A DNA stretch of 64,000 bases from Euptelea pleiosperma (Eukaryota; Streptophyta; Magnoliopsida; Ranunculales; Eupteleaceae): the NCBI GenBank assembly GCA_035048495.1, contig CM068545.1, positions 24,586,741-24,650,740 on the forward strand, in the 5' to 3' direction. Below, piece after piece: positions 24,191-34,831 of the stretch. Position numbers and translations under genes: made by a program. The notes under the pieces are model-generated. The model saw only the letters and a list, made by a program, of their open reading frames with translations. It did not search any database and was not told where the DNA came from. Within the stretch, counting starts at the first letter, position 1. The number at the start of each line of letters is the position of its first letter.

Positions 24191-24720
24191 CAAAGCAAAA
24201 CCCCTTTACCATCATTCCGATAAAAAATCCATAAAAAATGAAAAAATCAGCGGGACAACTAACAAAAAATCAGCCAAAAACCTAAGAACTAACGCAAAAC
24301 CCCTTTACCAAAACCAAAAACCTGTTGCTGATTGCACAGCCCCACCAAAAACCAAAAACCTACTATGAACAAACCCATCACTTTTATTTAGAAAATCAGA
24401 AAACCATTGTAAACCAAAAAAGGTCAGGTTCGGGGGACAACTAACAAAAAATTAGCTAAAAATGTAAGAACTAACACAAAATCCATTTACCAAAACCAAA
24501 AACCTACCTAAGAACTAACACAAAACCCCTTTACCAAAACCAAAAACCTGTTGCTGATTGCACAGCCCCACCAAAAAACCAAAAACCTACTAAGAACAAA
24601 CCCATCACTTTTAGTAGTTCTTAGGTTTTTGGGTAAGAAAAATCAGAAAACCATTGTAAAGGGGTATGGTTTTTCAGAAAACTATTGCAAACCCCACAAA
24701 AAACCATTGCAAACTTAAGA
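24190..24720. repeat. Nested direct repeats, period 226 bp
   Basis: CCCCTTTACCAAAACCAAAAACC plus CTGTTGCTGATTGCACAGCCCCACC appears at about 24297 and again at about 24523, with shorter partial copies at 24198 and 24480. The ACTAACAAAAAAT..CAGC motif is likewise repeated. The sequence is extremely A-rich and non-coding. Confidence 0.75.
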
Positions 24721-24801
24721 ACAAACCTAAAAACCTAAGAACAAACCCATAGAGCAAAAAACCTAACCCACAAAACCCTCACCAAAACCTCAAACGACAA
24801 A

Positions 24802-24804
<3 letters not shown>

Positions 24805-24894
<90 letters not shown>
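24805..24894. repeat. (AG)n microsatellite, about 90 bp
   Basis: Near-perfect AG dinucleotide run about 280 bp inside the Helitron 5' end. The antisense Ser/Leu-rich frame across it is an artefact. Confidence 0.95.
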
Positions 24895-24897
<3 letters not shown>

Positions 24898-25220
24898 GGA
24901 GGCTTACCTGAGTGTCGTTGTCGAGTGAAGGAGGGAGCGAAGGTGAAGAATCCGCAGTAGGTGGGAGCATAGGAGACCCAATTGAGAGAGGAGGAGATTG
25001 AGAAAAGAAAGGGGTTTTGCAAGAAATGGGGTTTGCAAGAAAATGGCAGCAAAAATTCCCGCCAAACCCATTGCTCAGGCGTGGCAAAATGGGCGTGAGA
25101 TCTCAGCCATACATTGGGCGAGATCTTAGCCATCCTTTGTGAGGCCGAGACAACCGTCCTCACTTGTTATATAGATATGTTAACGATGAGCAATGATGAG
25201 AAAAAGAGTGAATTCCAACA

Positions 25221-27679
25221 TGTTATCATCACGAGCTCTTGTCTCCACCGACCATTGGGTAGGCGTGAATCAACAATCAATGTGGATCAGCACCGATTGA
25301 CGACAACATGCATTTATCTCATTTTTTGTTTAAGATTCAATGTTTAACAAGCATGTAATATTGAACACTGCACATTACGTGTTTGAAAAATATCTGTTAG
25401 ACAGTAGTTTACTGTAAATATGCTAAGCCCTAATGCTATGATGATCCATTGAGTTGATCTAATTTTCCTCTTATTCATGTCATGATAATCAGATCTAAAA
25501 CTAATTCCAACATTAATCAGGTGTATTACAAAAATACACTGGTTTTTTTCTCAAGCTATTTGCATCTTTATGGTGTATGGCACAGACAAGATCTGTATGT
25601 TATCTGTAGGTGATTTGCAACATAGGCTTTAACTAATTTATGGCCAGTTACAGGACCATTACTTAGAAGTACATTAAGCTTGCTAACCTGGACCAAGATA
25701 TATGTCTTAGTTTTGGACCATTCGCCCCACATCTACCTTCCAAAGAGCTATCATTCCAAAGAGCATAATATCTTAGATGATTATAATTATGGCACCATGT
25801 CCATTTTCAGCCTAGGTGATCTCCCAAAAACCCCCTAACATGTATTTACATGCACAACAGAGGCAGAGAAAGGATAGCATCATGTTGCTACATGTTTCAC
25901 ATCTCATTAGGGAGCTTGGGTGATACTCAAATATGTGGTCTCTAACATTTTTCGTTTAGTTGGTCTGATTGAAGATTATGTCCCCTTGACTAGTGAAAAG
26001 TAGAGTTGTATGGATTGTATTGTCTAGTTAACACCCAATTTTATACAAATTTGTTCTAAATTCTCAGTTTAAAGTTCAATCAAGTAAAACAAGAATAATG
26101 TTTTGATTTAACCGATCTAATAGTCAAAGAGTTAGATTTGGAAGAATAGTTGGTCTATATATGGGCCATGAAAAGCCAATGAACCATAACAATCATTCCA
26201 AGCGAACACCTGTTGATCTAATATGTGGAAAAATTGGATGGCTACTCAAATTGTAGAATAAGAAGTTTCAATGATTGTTGTTTGTACCTTCTTAAATATT
26301 GCAAGAATCAATCCATCCAACATTAGAAAGAAGTTACTGGGAATTTATGTTAAATTTTCTATTTTTCTACTACCTGTGTTGTTTGTTATTTTTTTAAATT
26401 AGGCTCATGAACTGTAGTTCAAAAACAAACCAGTTGCGTACCTACAGTGCAACTTTTAATTGGTGATAGCAAACCAACTTGTGTTTTCACGTTACCATTT
26501 AGCGAAACTTCTTAGGTTCTACTTGGGTGTTTAGTATTCCATTTGGTTATTATATTTTTAGGACTTCTTGGTAGATCTTATCAAGGGTTTCTCCATAGAG
26601 ATGTTGTTTTTGGAATCAATGTTTCTTGCAATTTCTACTGAGATGAGATGTCGAGAGGAATTTTAAGTTTAAAATGTTTTCATTCCAAATTATGGTTTCC
26701 CATTATGTACCAGAGAATCTCTAGTCTCTGTTTTAATAGATTTGTAATGATCTTGATAAAATATTTCTACTGAAATTGTATTTTTTTAGGGTCCACTGTT
26801 TATTTATTTTTTTTCTTATCTTATGTTGGACAATTGTCTACAATATAGATTAGAGGAACATGAACTACTGGGACTTTAACTATTGTCTAAAGCTAGATTC
26901 ACTTTCCTTCATATGGGGTTTCTGTTTTTTTAACTAATTAGATGCCCTTCCTATATATTGCCATGAAAAAAATGATAAGCTACCTCTTTTTCCCCCAAAG
27001 TGGGAAGTGAGCGATTCAAAACAATTGGAATAACCATCTGATCCATCATAATATATGATAGTCAAGATATGTATTTTGGACAGTCTAGAAGTTCATATAT
27101 TGGTGGTTCTTGTAATCCTAATGGATAACTTTGGTCCAAGATGTGGTGTTTCTTGCCTGACTGTTTACATGCCATGTATGGCTCCTTGTTAGCAATCATG
27201 CGATTAATTCGCGTTTAATTCGTGAATTTACAATTTTTTCAAAAGAAGTTTTATTCGACTGAATGTTTCAATAATTCGCAAAAATTTGGAAAAATTTAAC
27301 CACAAAAGAATAAAACGTGTTTTACCGCTTTTATCAAAAAATCGGCCCAAAAAATCGCTAAAATCAGTTTTACGTTTTCACGTAATCGCGTTATACATAC
27401 ATTGCTTCGGGTGGGCTCTCGATATTCACTCAGAAACCCCATCGTTTCAACTTCCTTTTTCTCTCTCACCTAATGTTTCCAGGTTCTAAACCCTCACCCA
27501 ACGTTTCAACGGTCTAAAACCCTCCCTAAATCCTGCTTTAATCTCTCCCAAATCCCCACCCCACCTCTTTGCACAGCAAGGACAGAGATTGAGCTTTGTT
27601 TTAGTGAGGGAAAGTTGTGCGATTCGATGGCTTTAGATTTTTAGATATTTGAAGTGATTTTATCTTGATCTAAAGGTAT
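25221..27679. other. Copia interior and possible hAT 5' region, no gene
   Basis: Begins with a degenerate copia primer-binding site (TGTTATCATCACGAGCTC). The following 2 kb is AT-rich without domains. A TTAGCAATCATGCGATTAATTCGCG start near 27188 is a candidate hAT-like end. The CT-rich stretch at 27400-27610 looks like a 5' untranslated leader, perhaps of the hAT transposase gene further right. These two readings are tentative. Confidence 0.35.
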
Positions 27680-28106
27680 TAGGGGTGTCAACGGGTCGGT
27701 TCCGGTTCGGTTCCTAAGGTGACCAGAACCGGAACAAACGGTTCCGGTTCTTATCGGTTCGGGTACTTATCGGTTCCGGTTCTCAAAGTGATGGTACCAG
27801 AACCGGAACCGATTATGTAGTTTTTGTCGGTTCCGGTTCCAGTTTCGGGTATAACGGGTCCAATCTTGGTAATATGAAAATTTTTACACTATATTTATAC
27901 ATCGGTTCCGGTTCTTATCGGTTCGGTTCCGGTTCTTATCGGTTTCGGTTCCATATTAGAGTACCGGAACCGTAACCATTAGTTTCCGGTTCGGTTCCGG
28001 TTCCGGTTCTTTTTAATCGGTTCCCAAAAATGTGGTACCGGAACCGGTGTTTTCGGTTCCGGTTCCTATTCGGTTCCGGTTAAATCGGGTAAAATTGACA
28101 CCCCTA
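27680..28106. mobile_element. hAT-type MITE, copy B (427 bp)
   Basis: Ends are TAGGGGTGTCAA and TTGACACCCCTA, a perfect 12-bp inverted repeat, flanked by a perfect 8-bp duplication aaaggtat (27672-27679 and 28107-28114). The inside consists of dense GGTTCCGGTTC / GAACCGGAACC repeats. It is of the same family as 3971-4326 and non-coding. It sits within the presumed 5' region of the hAT transposase remains, which it post-dates. Confidence 0.92.
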
Positions 28107-28114
28107 AAAGGTAT

Positions 28115-29730
28115 GAATACCTTCTTCATTAAGTGGTCTTTCTTTCTCTTCGTAGGGTTTTGCCAACAGAGATTCCATTCTTCACATTGATTTCAGTTTT
28201 TATTCATATATTTTTTCTATTTTTATGACACATTTGATGACCTCATGTTATTTGATGGGTAGTTTCCTTTCCTTTTTTAATTTGTTCTTCTTAAAAACTT
28301 CACTTAGCTATGAAATCTCCTTGGCCAAACTTAATTAAATCGAATAAGATGATCATATGCTCTGTTTTTTTTTTTTTTTTCAGTTGCTTAACAATCATTT
28401 GACAAGAGTTATATATAACAGTTGTTATTGCAGTATTAATAACAGTAATGAACATATACCAATGTCATTAAGTATCATTTTCTGCCCTTCAAATGTCATA
28501 TTGTCTGGTAAGATTTAACAACAGCCACCTACTGTTATAGCAGTCACCAACTCAAGTGTGTGAGACCCATTAATGGACTATGGACCATCTTTTGTGTATC
28601 TTGGGGTAGATACAATCTAAATTTCAGAATATAGGCAAAATTCACATGGAAATCCTTACTATATTTATAAGAATTAGCAAGTTTGAAATAGAATAAGAGA
28701 ACAAGTTGTTTATGGTTGGTAAGAGAAGAAATAGTCTATCCTCTTGTTTACTCTGTACTTTTTCAATTGTAGAGGTGTGGAATCCTTGTTTGCGTTCTTA
28801 TGGAGTTATTTGTAGAGGGTTTGATGGATGGAGTACACAGTTGCTTGGTTGAAGGGCTATTAGTATGAGTATTGATTCATGTGAATGGTGGTTTGGTTTG
28901 AAACATTGAGTTAACAGGCTGTTGATTTTGTTTCCCATGTTTTTTTTTTCATGGATTGTTCTTGATGATTCTAGATGTAGCAAACATTGAGTTAGCTTGA
29001 TTTTGTTTCTCAATTTTTTCTTTTCTTTAGTTCTTTCATTTTTCTTTGTTTCTTTTAACATACCAAGTTTCTATATCCATTATTAGATTGGACATTTAGG
29101 ATAACAAATTTTGATTGTTAACTTTGAGAATTATCATTAGAATCATGATTTTAGATTATGAATTCTTATCCATTTTTATATGTATTGATTGCTAGTTGTT
29201 ACAAGCTTTGTAAATTGGGCATGTTTGAGTATTATTGCTAGTTGTTACAAACTCATAATACAACATATTTCCTTTACCCTTGTATAGTTTTATAGTTCTT
29301 CATCTATAATCATGTGTGTATGTACTGGGGTTGCCCTTCCATTTGACAAGAAATTCACCTCTACATTTTTAGACATGTCGTATATATCGAGAATTTTCCT
29401 GTTTTCATTTGAGAATTTCTCTGTTATTCTTGTTTGTACTGCATTGCTGAGTACAATGAGGGGAAGTAAAATGACTGAAAATGTACAGCCATTGCACCAG
29501 TTTATAGAATTGTTTCTACATTCTTTAACCACGTACTGTCTTAGTTGGATCTAAGTTAAGGTGCTTGCCAAGATGAATTAGTTTTGACCTTCTCTGCTTG
29601 GACCAACATTATGTTTCTTAAATTAATTAATTTTTATAGTTGGAGTATGACTACTTTTTTTATTCATGTAAATTTATGAAATTTTATATTTTTTTATTAA
29701 CTAATGTCTATTTACATATAAGCATACAAG
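28115..29730. other. AT-rich, probably intron/leader of the hAT relic
   Basis: No domain-bearing frame. Lies between the MITE and the transposase frame; several T-rich tracts. Whether it belongs to the hAT element or to older copia sequence cannot be decided. Confidence 0.3.
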
Positions 29731-30510
29731 ATGGTGAGGAAGAGAGATTCATTTTGGCAGTATGCTAATGACTTGCATGGTCGTTTTGTTTGCAATTTTT
29801 GTGAGATGGAGTTTCCTAGTGGGGTGTCTAGGGTGAAGTCGCATTTATCTAGACAGCCAGGACGTGACATTAGTTCTTATCCAAAAGTGCCAGAGGATGT
29901 TCAAGCCGCAGCTATTGTTTCCATTGGAGGTTGTAGTGGATCTAGTAGAAAAAGGTCGTCTACAGAATAGTGATGCGGCTAGTCAACTTGGTTCTACTAT
30001 TGGTAGTGCATCATCAAATATGCATCAAACAACTATTCTGGCAATGACTAACAAGAAAGATAGAGATTATGTGGACTTTATCTTAGCAGATCATTTTTTC
30101 AAGAATAACATTCTCTTTAATGTTATTCAAACACAATTATTTCGTGATATGGTGAAGGCTATAGCTGATTTTGGCGCCGATTATTCACCATTGAGTTATT
30201 CAACTTTACGAACCAAATTGGTTATGAATAGAATAAGAGCTATTGAGGGTTATGTCGATGAAGTTAAGGCTTCTTGGATGTTATGTGGTTGTACTATCAT
30301 GTCTAATATTTGGACCGACTTGAATGGACGTTCTTATATCAATGTCATAACATCTTCTCCAAATGGAGCTATTTTTTTGTGGTAATTTGAAAGGTCCAAT
30401 AAACAACAACGGGTCTTTTTCTTAGGGATTTACTTATATCCGTGATTGAAAAGATTTGTCCTCAGAATGTTGTGCAAGTTGTTACAGACAATGCCTCTAA
30501 TTATGGACTT
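29731..30510 (+). pseudogene. hAT transposase remnant (BED finger plus DUF659-like part)
   Basis: The frame from 29731 opens MVRKRDSFWQYANDL and contains CNFCEMEF..GVSRVKSHLSR, a BED-type zinc finger (CX2C..HX4-5H pattern) as found at the N-terminus of plant hAT transposases. After a frameshift near 29960 the downstream frame (to 30385) carries the region before and into the DUF659-like core (SYSTLRTKL..IWTDLNGRSYINVI). Another frame, to about 30510, reads LRDLLISVIEKICPQNVVQVVTDNASNY, a recognisable hAT catalytic-core segment. It then stops abruptly against copia RNase H sequence. The C-terminal dimerisation domain and right end are missing. Frameshifts make it inactive. Confidence 0.82.
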
Positions 30511-31060
30511 GCGGGTGAATACTTCAAAATTGGTCGGATATGCAGACGTTGGATATCTATCCGATCCTCATAAGGCTCGATCGCAAATAGAGTATGTATT
30601 CACTTGCATCCACACAACGATCTCATGGCGATCTACCTAGGAGACTATGGTTGCAACGTCCACGACGAATCACTCTAAGATACTTGCACTCCATGAAGCT
30701 AACCGTGAGTGCGTATGGTTAAGATCTATATTCCACCATATTCGGAATACATGCGGTTTTCCTTCAATCACAGACATCCCGAAGACGTTATATGAGGATA
30801 ATGTCGCATGTATCACACAAATTAAGTGTTGATGTATTAATGATGATAGAACGAAGCATATTTCACCAATTTTTTTCCTCTCACGAGCTTCAACAAAACG
30901 ACAATATTGACGTCCAACAGATATGTTCAAATGATAATCTTGTAGATCTATTCACCAAGGTGCTACCTACGTCTACATTCAAGAAATTGGTATACTACAT
31001 CGGTATGCGTCAGCTCCACGAACTTTCTTGTCGACATTCTCGTTTGCCCATGTCGGTCCA
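30511..31060 (+). pseudogene. Copia pol, RNase H end
   Basis: Three overlapping frames give the C-terminal RNase H of a copia polyprotein: LVGYADVGYLSDPHKARSQ, TISWRST, ALHEANRECVWLRSIF, TLYEDNVACITQ, DDRTKHISP and DLFTKVLPTSTF. Stops and frameshifts separate them (near 30640 and 30832). Bases 31061-31320 contain CAGGGGGAGC and two diverged copies of a TTTTATCyCA..GGTTTTyCTTGACAA segment, typical of a copia 3' untranslated part, then the polypurine tract. Confidence 0.8.
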
Positions 31061-31320
31061 CATCAGGGGGAGCATATATCCTTATAAGGAGAGTTATTTT
31101 GCGTACTGTACTCTTTTTCATTCAATCAAGTTTTATCCCACTAGGTTTTCTTGACAATGTTTTAATAAGGCAGTCTTAGACGCATCTATCACAATCACTA
31201 CAATCCACTGGTACATTATACTTTTTTTTTCCCTTTGATCAGGTTTTATCTCAAAGGTTTTTCTTGACAAGGTTTTAACGAGACAATTTTCATAAAGCAG
31301 CGAACATCCAAAAAGGGGAA

Positions 31321-31508
31321 TATTGTAAATAGTAACGACTGGGTGGTGGATGACTAGTGCTTATCCAATAACGGCTGAATGGTGGATGATTGTTGATTAT
31401 CTGGCATTGGTTACAGATATTGTAACGTATGTTGTAATGCTCCTACAATGTGTTATATATGTTAACGATGATCAATGTAGATAAAAGACATCATAGTTTT
31501 AGTACACA
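31321..31508 (+). repeat. 3' LTR of the old copia (Helitron empty site)
   Basis: Starts TATTGTAAATAG after AAAAGGGGAA and matches the split 5' LTR. It keeps GTGTTATATATGTTAACG uninterrupted at 31451-31468, the pre-insertion form of the Helitron target. The end near 31508 is approximate. Confidence 0.72.
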
Positions 31509-32126
31509 AAATATCTTTTTTGGAAGCATCCAACCCAACCTAATCCTACTCGGCTAGTCATAGTTTGGGTTGAAAACCTTGGGGTCTTGTTTGAATTCCA
31601 GAAATTGGGACCACCAGTGATCAGTCCAGGTCTGATCTTTCTATCTTATATTTGGTATCTGCGTGAGTCCTACTTTTTTGGCCCCTGGTTTTTTTGAAAA
31701 AGTAGTTGCCACATTTCACTGATTTTTCCAAGCTAGGATTGGGCAGGTCCTGAAAATATGAGATTTCAAAACAGGCCCTTACGAGGTAATGTTGGGTCGG
31801 ACTTGGCTTGATTGACTTGTCTGAAGCTCGGGTTTGCCCCACAACCAACCCGACCCAAACAGCTCTAGTTGCGACCCCATTCCCAAGGCTGTTTCGCGGG
31901 CGGCAGCCGGACCGAAAATTTCCTTTTTATCATTTTCCGGTGATCCATGCTGAAGTGCGCTGATTCGACTGCGACCGCCGCCGCCCCCGCTGACGCTGAA
32001 GTCGGCGTTGACCCTTGAACCTCAATCTGCAAGGTCCCGCAATCTGTTCCGTTTTCTCCATTTGTACAGATTCCCCACTCGGTTTCGCTACACGGGTCGG
32101 ACCTTCTCTCCATTTTACTGCAAAAC
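31509..32126. other. Repeat-like piece, then leader of the next gene
   Basis: 31525-31865 is bounded by CCAACCCAACC and ACCAACCCGACCC motifs of the kind seen in degenerate hAT-like MITEs, but no target duplication was found. 31866-32126 is GC-rich (CGACCGCCGCCGCCCCCGC) and directly precedes the ATG at 32127. It is probably the promoter-proximal 5' UTR of the prenyl synthase gene. Confidence 0.4.
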
Positions 32127-32252
32127 ATGTCTTTGAGATGGGTTTTGAGAAATTTGAGTTCGAAAACCAGAGCCCTTTCAATAGCTTCTTACCGTTCTTG
32201 TTACAGTTCAAGTCCCTCGGAGATCTACCCTCCACACTCTCTTGTTTCCAAG
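32127..32252 (+). CDS. SPS3: Prenyl diphosphate synthase, putative exon 1 (transit peptide)
   Basis: The 42-codon frame starts MSLRWVLRNLSSKTR and is rich in R, S and L without acidic residues for the first 30 positions, as expected for a mitochondrial presequence. It ends HSLVSK at AAG|GTATAT, phase 0. Exon 2 (53231) begins EQLDPFSLV, also in phase 0. In plant solanesyl diphosphate synthases of the Arabidopsis SPS3 type, a short transit region ending in similar S-rich sequence abuts E-LDPFSLVADEL at an intron. I therefore infer that this is the first exon and that a 20,978-bp intron separates the two. The alternative is a small unrelated gene; cDNA is needed to settle it. Confidence 0.6.
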
Positions 32253-32636
32253 GTATATTCTTTTAGTATATTTAGGTATGAATCAACAAGTCTTTGTGTT
32301 GATTTTTAGTGATGTTTTTAGGAACTGGGTTTTATCATTTTAGATGCTTTTTGTTCATTTTTGGGTATAATTTCTTAGATTGTTATTATGTTTAGTTATA
32401 AGTCAGTGATTTCTTTGCTAATATTGATTTTGGGAACTGGGTTTTATCTTCTTAGATGTTTTTTGTTCATTTTTTTATATAATTTCTTAGATTGTTTGCG
32501 TGTTTAGTTATAAATCTGTGGTTTCTTTGCCAATAGTGATTTTGGGAACTGGGTTTTATTCTTTTTAGGTATAGATTTGTGATTTGTTTGCTAATAATGA
32601 TTTTGGTATGATTTGTTCATCACGTTTTTTGAGACA
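32253..32636. other. Start of intron 1
   Basis: T-rich intronic sequence with three diverged ~80-120-bp repeats, each containing TTTGGGAACTGGGTTTTAT..TTAGATG..TTTAGTTATAA (near 32319, 32426, 32540). Confidence 0.6.
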
Positions 32637-32955
32637 TTTTTTTTTTTTTTTTTTTTTTTTGGAGAAGTGTATTATTATTAAGAAGCTAGGAAAGATACAA
32701 AAAGGAGGACAAGAAGGCCTCCAAAGGGAACGAAAGGGAGGGGCGAGGAGGATAGATAAAAACAACTACACCTCTCACGCCATCAACACCTCCTACCTAA
32801 AACCAAATTCTCAAAGGAGATACCCCTGCACTTCCTGAAATAACGTCGCTTTAATGTACAAGACGATTCTATGTAAATCACCCTCCTCGTCTTCAAAACC
32901 CTTGCATTCATTCCCTTCCAAATGCCCCAAACAATGGCGAAGGGGAGAATGCTCC
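32637..32955 (-). mobile_element. 5'-truncated LINE, 3' end with poly(A)
   Basis: On the minus strand the block ends in 24 A (T run 32637-32660). It reads from 32955 as a peptide resembling the C-terminal end of plant L1 proteins (PFAIVWGIWKGMN), then 3' UTR. The motif W-GIWKxRN and the terminal poly(A) are typical of L1-type LINEs. Only about 320 bp remain and no clear target duplication was seen. Confidence 0.65.
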
Positions 32956-33299
32956 TGTTACGACCTGGTTAGTAACGTTAGATAATTCCTCGAGAGAATC
33001 ACTCTCTTAGATCGATTCCTTGAGGGAATCACTCTCTTGACACTTTCGTGTACTAAAAAGGGGGTTTTCTTCTCTGTTTATTCCTCAACCATCAATTACA
33101 TTATATAGACTTCTCACCTTAGAGACCTACCTAATCCAACCTCATTAAACTAGGAAACTAATTCAAATCCTTATTATATGTCCCTGTTTCTGATCCCAAG
33201 GAGTGTGTTGTCTACACTAGAGAAGCTTGTGAGGGAGTTCTTGTGGAGTGGCTGTCATATTTAATGTTGACATTTTCTTATGATAAGTAACATAATTTT
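32956..33299. other. Unclassified repeat-like piece
   Basis: Starts TGTTACGACCTGG. Contains two similar AATyCCTyGAGrGAATCACTCTCTT segments (about 32982 and 33020), and an antisense TATATAATG that could be the promoter of a solo LTR. No partner LTR was found. Confidence 0.25.
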
Positions 33300-33800
33300 A
33301 TCAATAATGTAACCAGATTACAAAGCGTTAGGTAGAGAGTTCTCAATATAAAAATAATTTCTATATACAGTACTTTTAGTGAGGAAATTTGCTACATCAT
33401 TACCAAATTGCGAGTTCACACTCTCCAAGGGTAACTTGCACTACCTCCTGCCCATTTAATTGCATTTTGAAGAATCTCCTACCATCAAGGGGCCTTCAAA
33501 GTGGTCTTTTGAAGATTTAAAGGCCTTAAAGAACTGTTGTAATTTCCGCTTGATTTGATTTTGCCATTAATAGGGCCAGAGACCCAATAATTTCTCCTTC
33601 TGAATTACAAAACGTCCATGCTTAGATAACTTGAGGCATTCCCATCAAAGTTAAGTTTGATCTGTCTATCATGTGGTTCCTTCCACACTGGTGTCTTCTT
33701 AACCTTTATGGCTCCAGTATAACAATCACTGCCGATTTGCCAAAAGATTCGTTCACAACTCTCCCTTAGATTCCTTCACCATGAGACTCCAATCTATTTG
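33300..33800 (-). pseudogene. LINE RNase H-like remnant
   Basis: The minus strand contains QIKLNFDGNASS, like the xxKLNFDGxA start of plant LINE RNase H. Further on it has GDS- and NDVANFLTKS-like pieces in shifted frames (about 33390-33500). Many stops. It may belong to the same or another LINE copy as 32637-32955. Evidence is by motif only. Confidence 0.4.
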
Positions 33801-34623
33801 AAACTTCTAGATAGCATTGCAAACCTCTGTTGGAGATCATTGCTTACCTTTAAATATTTTTTTTCTAGAGGTCCCAACAAATTACATATGCTAATGTTTT
33901 ACACAGGATTTTTCCTTGAAACGAAATCAACCAGTCGGATAACCCATGATGAAATATGTTATATCATTTGGGAAGATCCATTTAATTGCAAACTGATCCA
34001 AAAAAGAAATATCAAACTTTATGAGCCACACTGCAATGTAAAAACATATGGTTTATACTACCTCATCTTCTTCACGCATAACGCATCTATTCGGGATGAA
34101 ATGTCGTATGTGGATAAGATGGTCAACTGTAAACTTTGTCTAACACCAGTCGACAGTTGATATTATACTCATTACTGTTCTCGTGGATTAATAGGTTTTG
34201 GGTTGTAGAGAAACTTATTCAAGGAGTTTGCATGCCTTCCATGGTGTCAGGTATCAAATTCATCAAGAGAGGAGCTCCTTGGTGGAGGTTGGTCATATGA
34301 CTCATACGTTCTAATTTGTTGGCTTGATTTCCTATTTGATCTGCTTTAATGTTTATGCTTGCTAAATTTATCCTTTGTTATATGGTTTTGTCCTTTTCTT
34401 TTATTAATAATGAATAAAAATTAAAAGCAATAGTGACAAAAAGAAATTGTGTGAGGTAGAGTTCCCAACAGTTGAAACCCCCCCTCAAAATGCTCGTTCT
34501 AGCCAACTATTTGATTCCTCATTTGCTTGTCCTGTAATATTTCCAAGGGAAATTCTATAATTGATTATGCAGACTGTAACTCGAATCTATAAATGCCATA
34601 CACATAAATTTACAACAAATGCC
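33801..34623. other. Intron sequence, no feature supported
   Basis: A 120-codon plus-strand frame at 33798-34160 has no recognised motif and is probably antisense LINE debris. CCCCCCCTCAAAATGCTCG at about 34481 resembles an antisense copia polypurine tract but has no LTR beside it. Confidence 0.3.
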
Positions 34624-34824
34624 TGTTGTAACTTAGATCGTAACTAGAATAAGAATCAAGAGATTAGGGTTAGAGAGATATGATAGAAGAGGAGAAGATT
34701 GTGTAGAGCATAAAATCACGTACACAATTTCACCAAATATATATATATATATTAAGTGAACAATTCACTAATTACAAGGACCCCATGTATAATATAACAT
34801 ATTACAAGTAAGTCCCCGACAACA
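34624..34824 (-). repeat. 3' LTR of copia-3
   Basis: TGTTGTAACTTAGATCGTAAC...CCCGACAACA, 201 bp, of the same family as the 210-bp LTRs at 42146 and 47279 but more diverged. CTCCCCCTCAAGC at its right edge is the antisense polypurine tract. TATA-like run at 34736-34752. Confidence 0.85.
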
Positions 34825-34831
34825 CTCCCCC

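Larger units (their letters stand above)
13238..25175 (-). mobile_element. Helitron, 11.9 kb, minus orientation
   Basis: On the minus strand the element starts TCTATATAACAAGTG (right end, 25175) and ends ...CATTCCCTAG (left end, 13238). It therefore has the 5'-TC and CTRR-3' ends of Helitrons. A GTGCC-3 nt-GGCAC hairpin lies 10 bp before the CTAG end. It sits precisely between A and T with no target duplication. The unoccupied site survives in the partner LTR (31451-31472), where GTGTTATA joins TATGTTAACGATGA directly. It carries a decayed RepHel gene (15287-19500). The parts at 13270-15280 and 20600-24190 are AT-rich, with no gene recognised. Confidence 0.92.
13113..31508 (+). mobile_element. 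Old Ty1/copia element broken by a Helitron and hAT DNA
   Basis: Two copies of a short LTR frame the region: 13113-13237 plus 25176-25220 (5' LTR, split), and 31321-31508 (3' LTR). They share GTAACAG/GTAACGA..GGTGGATGA..TTGATTAT..TTACAGATATTGTAACG..CTCCTACAATGTGTTATA and the piece after the Helitron. A degenerate initiator-Met primer site (TGTTATCATCACGAGCTC) follows the 5' LTR. A purine tract CCAAAAAGGGGAA precedes the 3' LTR. Only an RNase H end of pol is recognisable inside (about 30510-31060). Most of gag-pol is gone and hAT-derived sequence occupies the middle. Confidence 0.75.

Noticed and set aside
24735..25163. 142-codon minus-strand frame
   Set aside because: Its middle is the AG/CT microsatellite; the remainder has no domain and crosses the Helitron end region.
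31865..32266. Overlapping minus-strand frames in the GC-rich leader
   Set aside because: They are antisense to the transit-peptide exon and its 5' UTR; basic, low-complexity, no motif.
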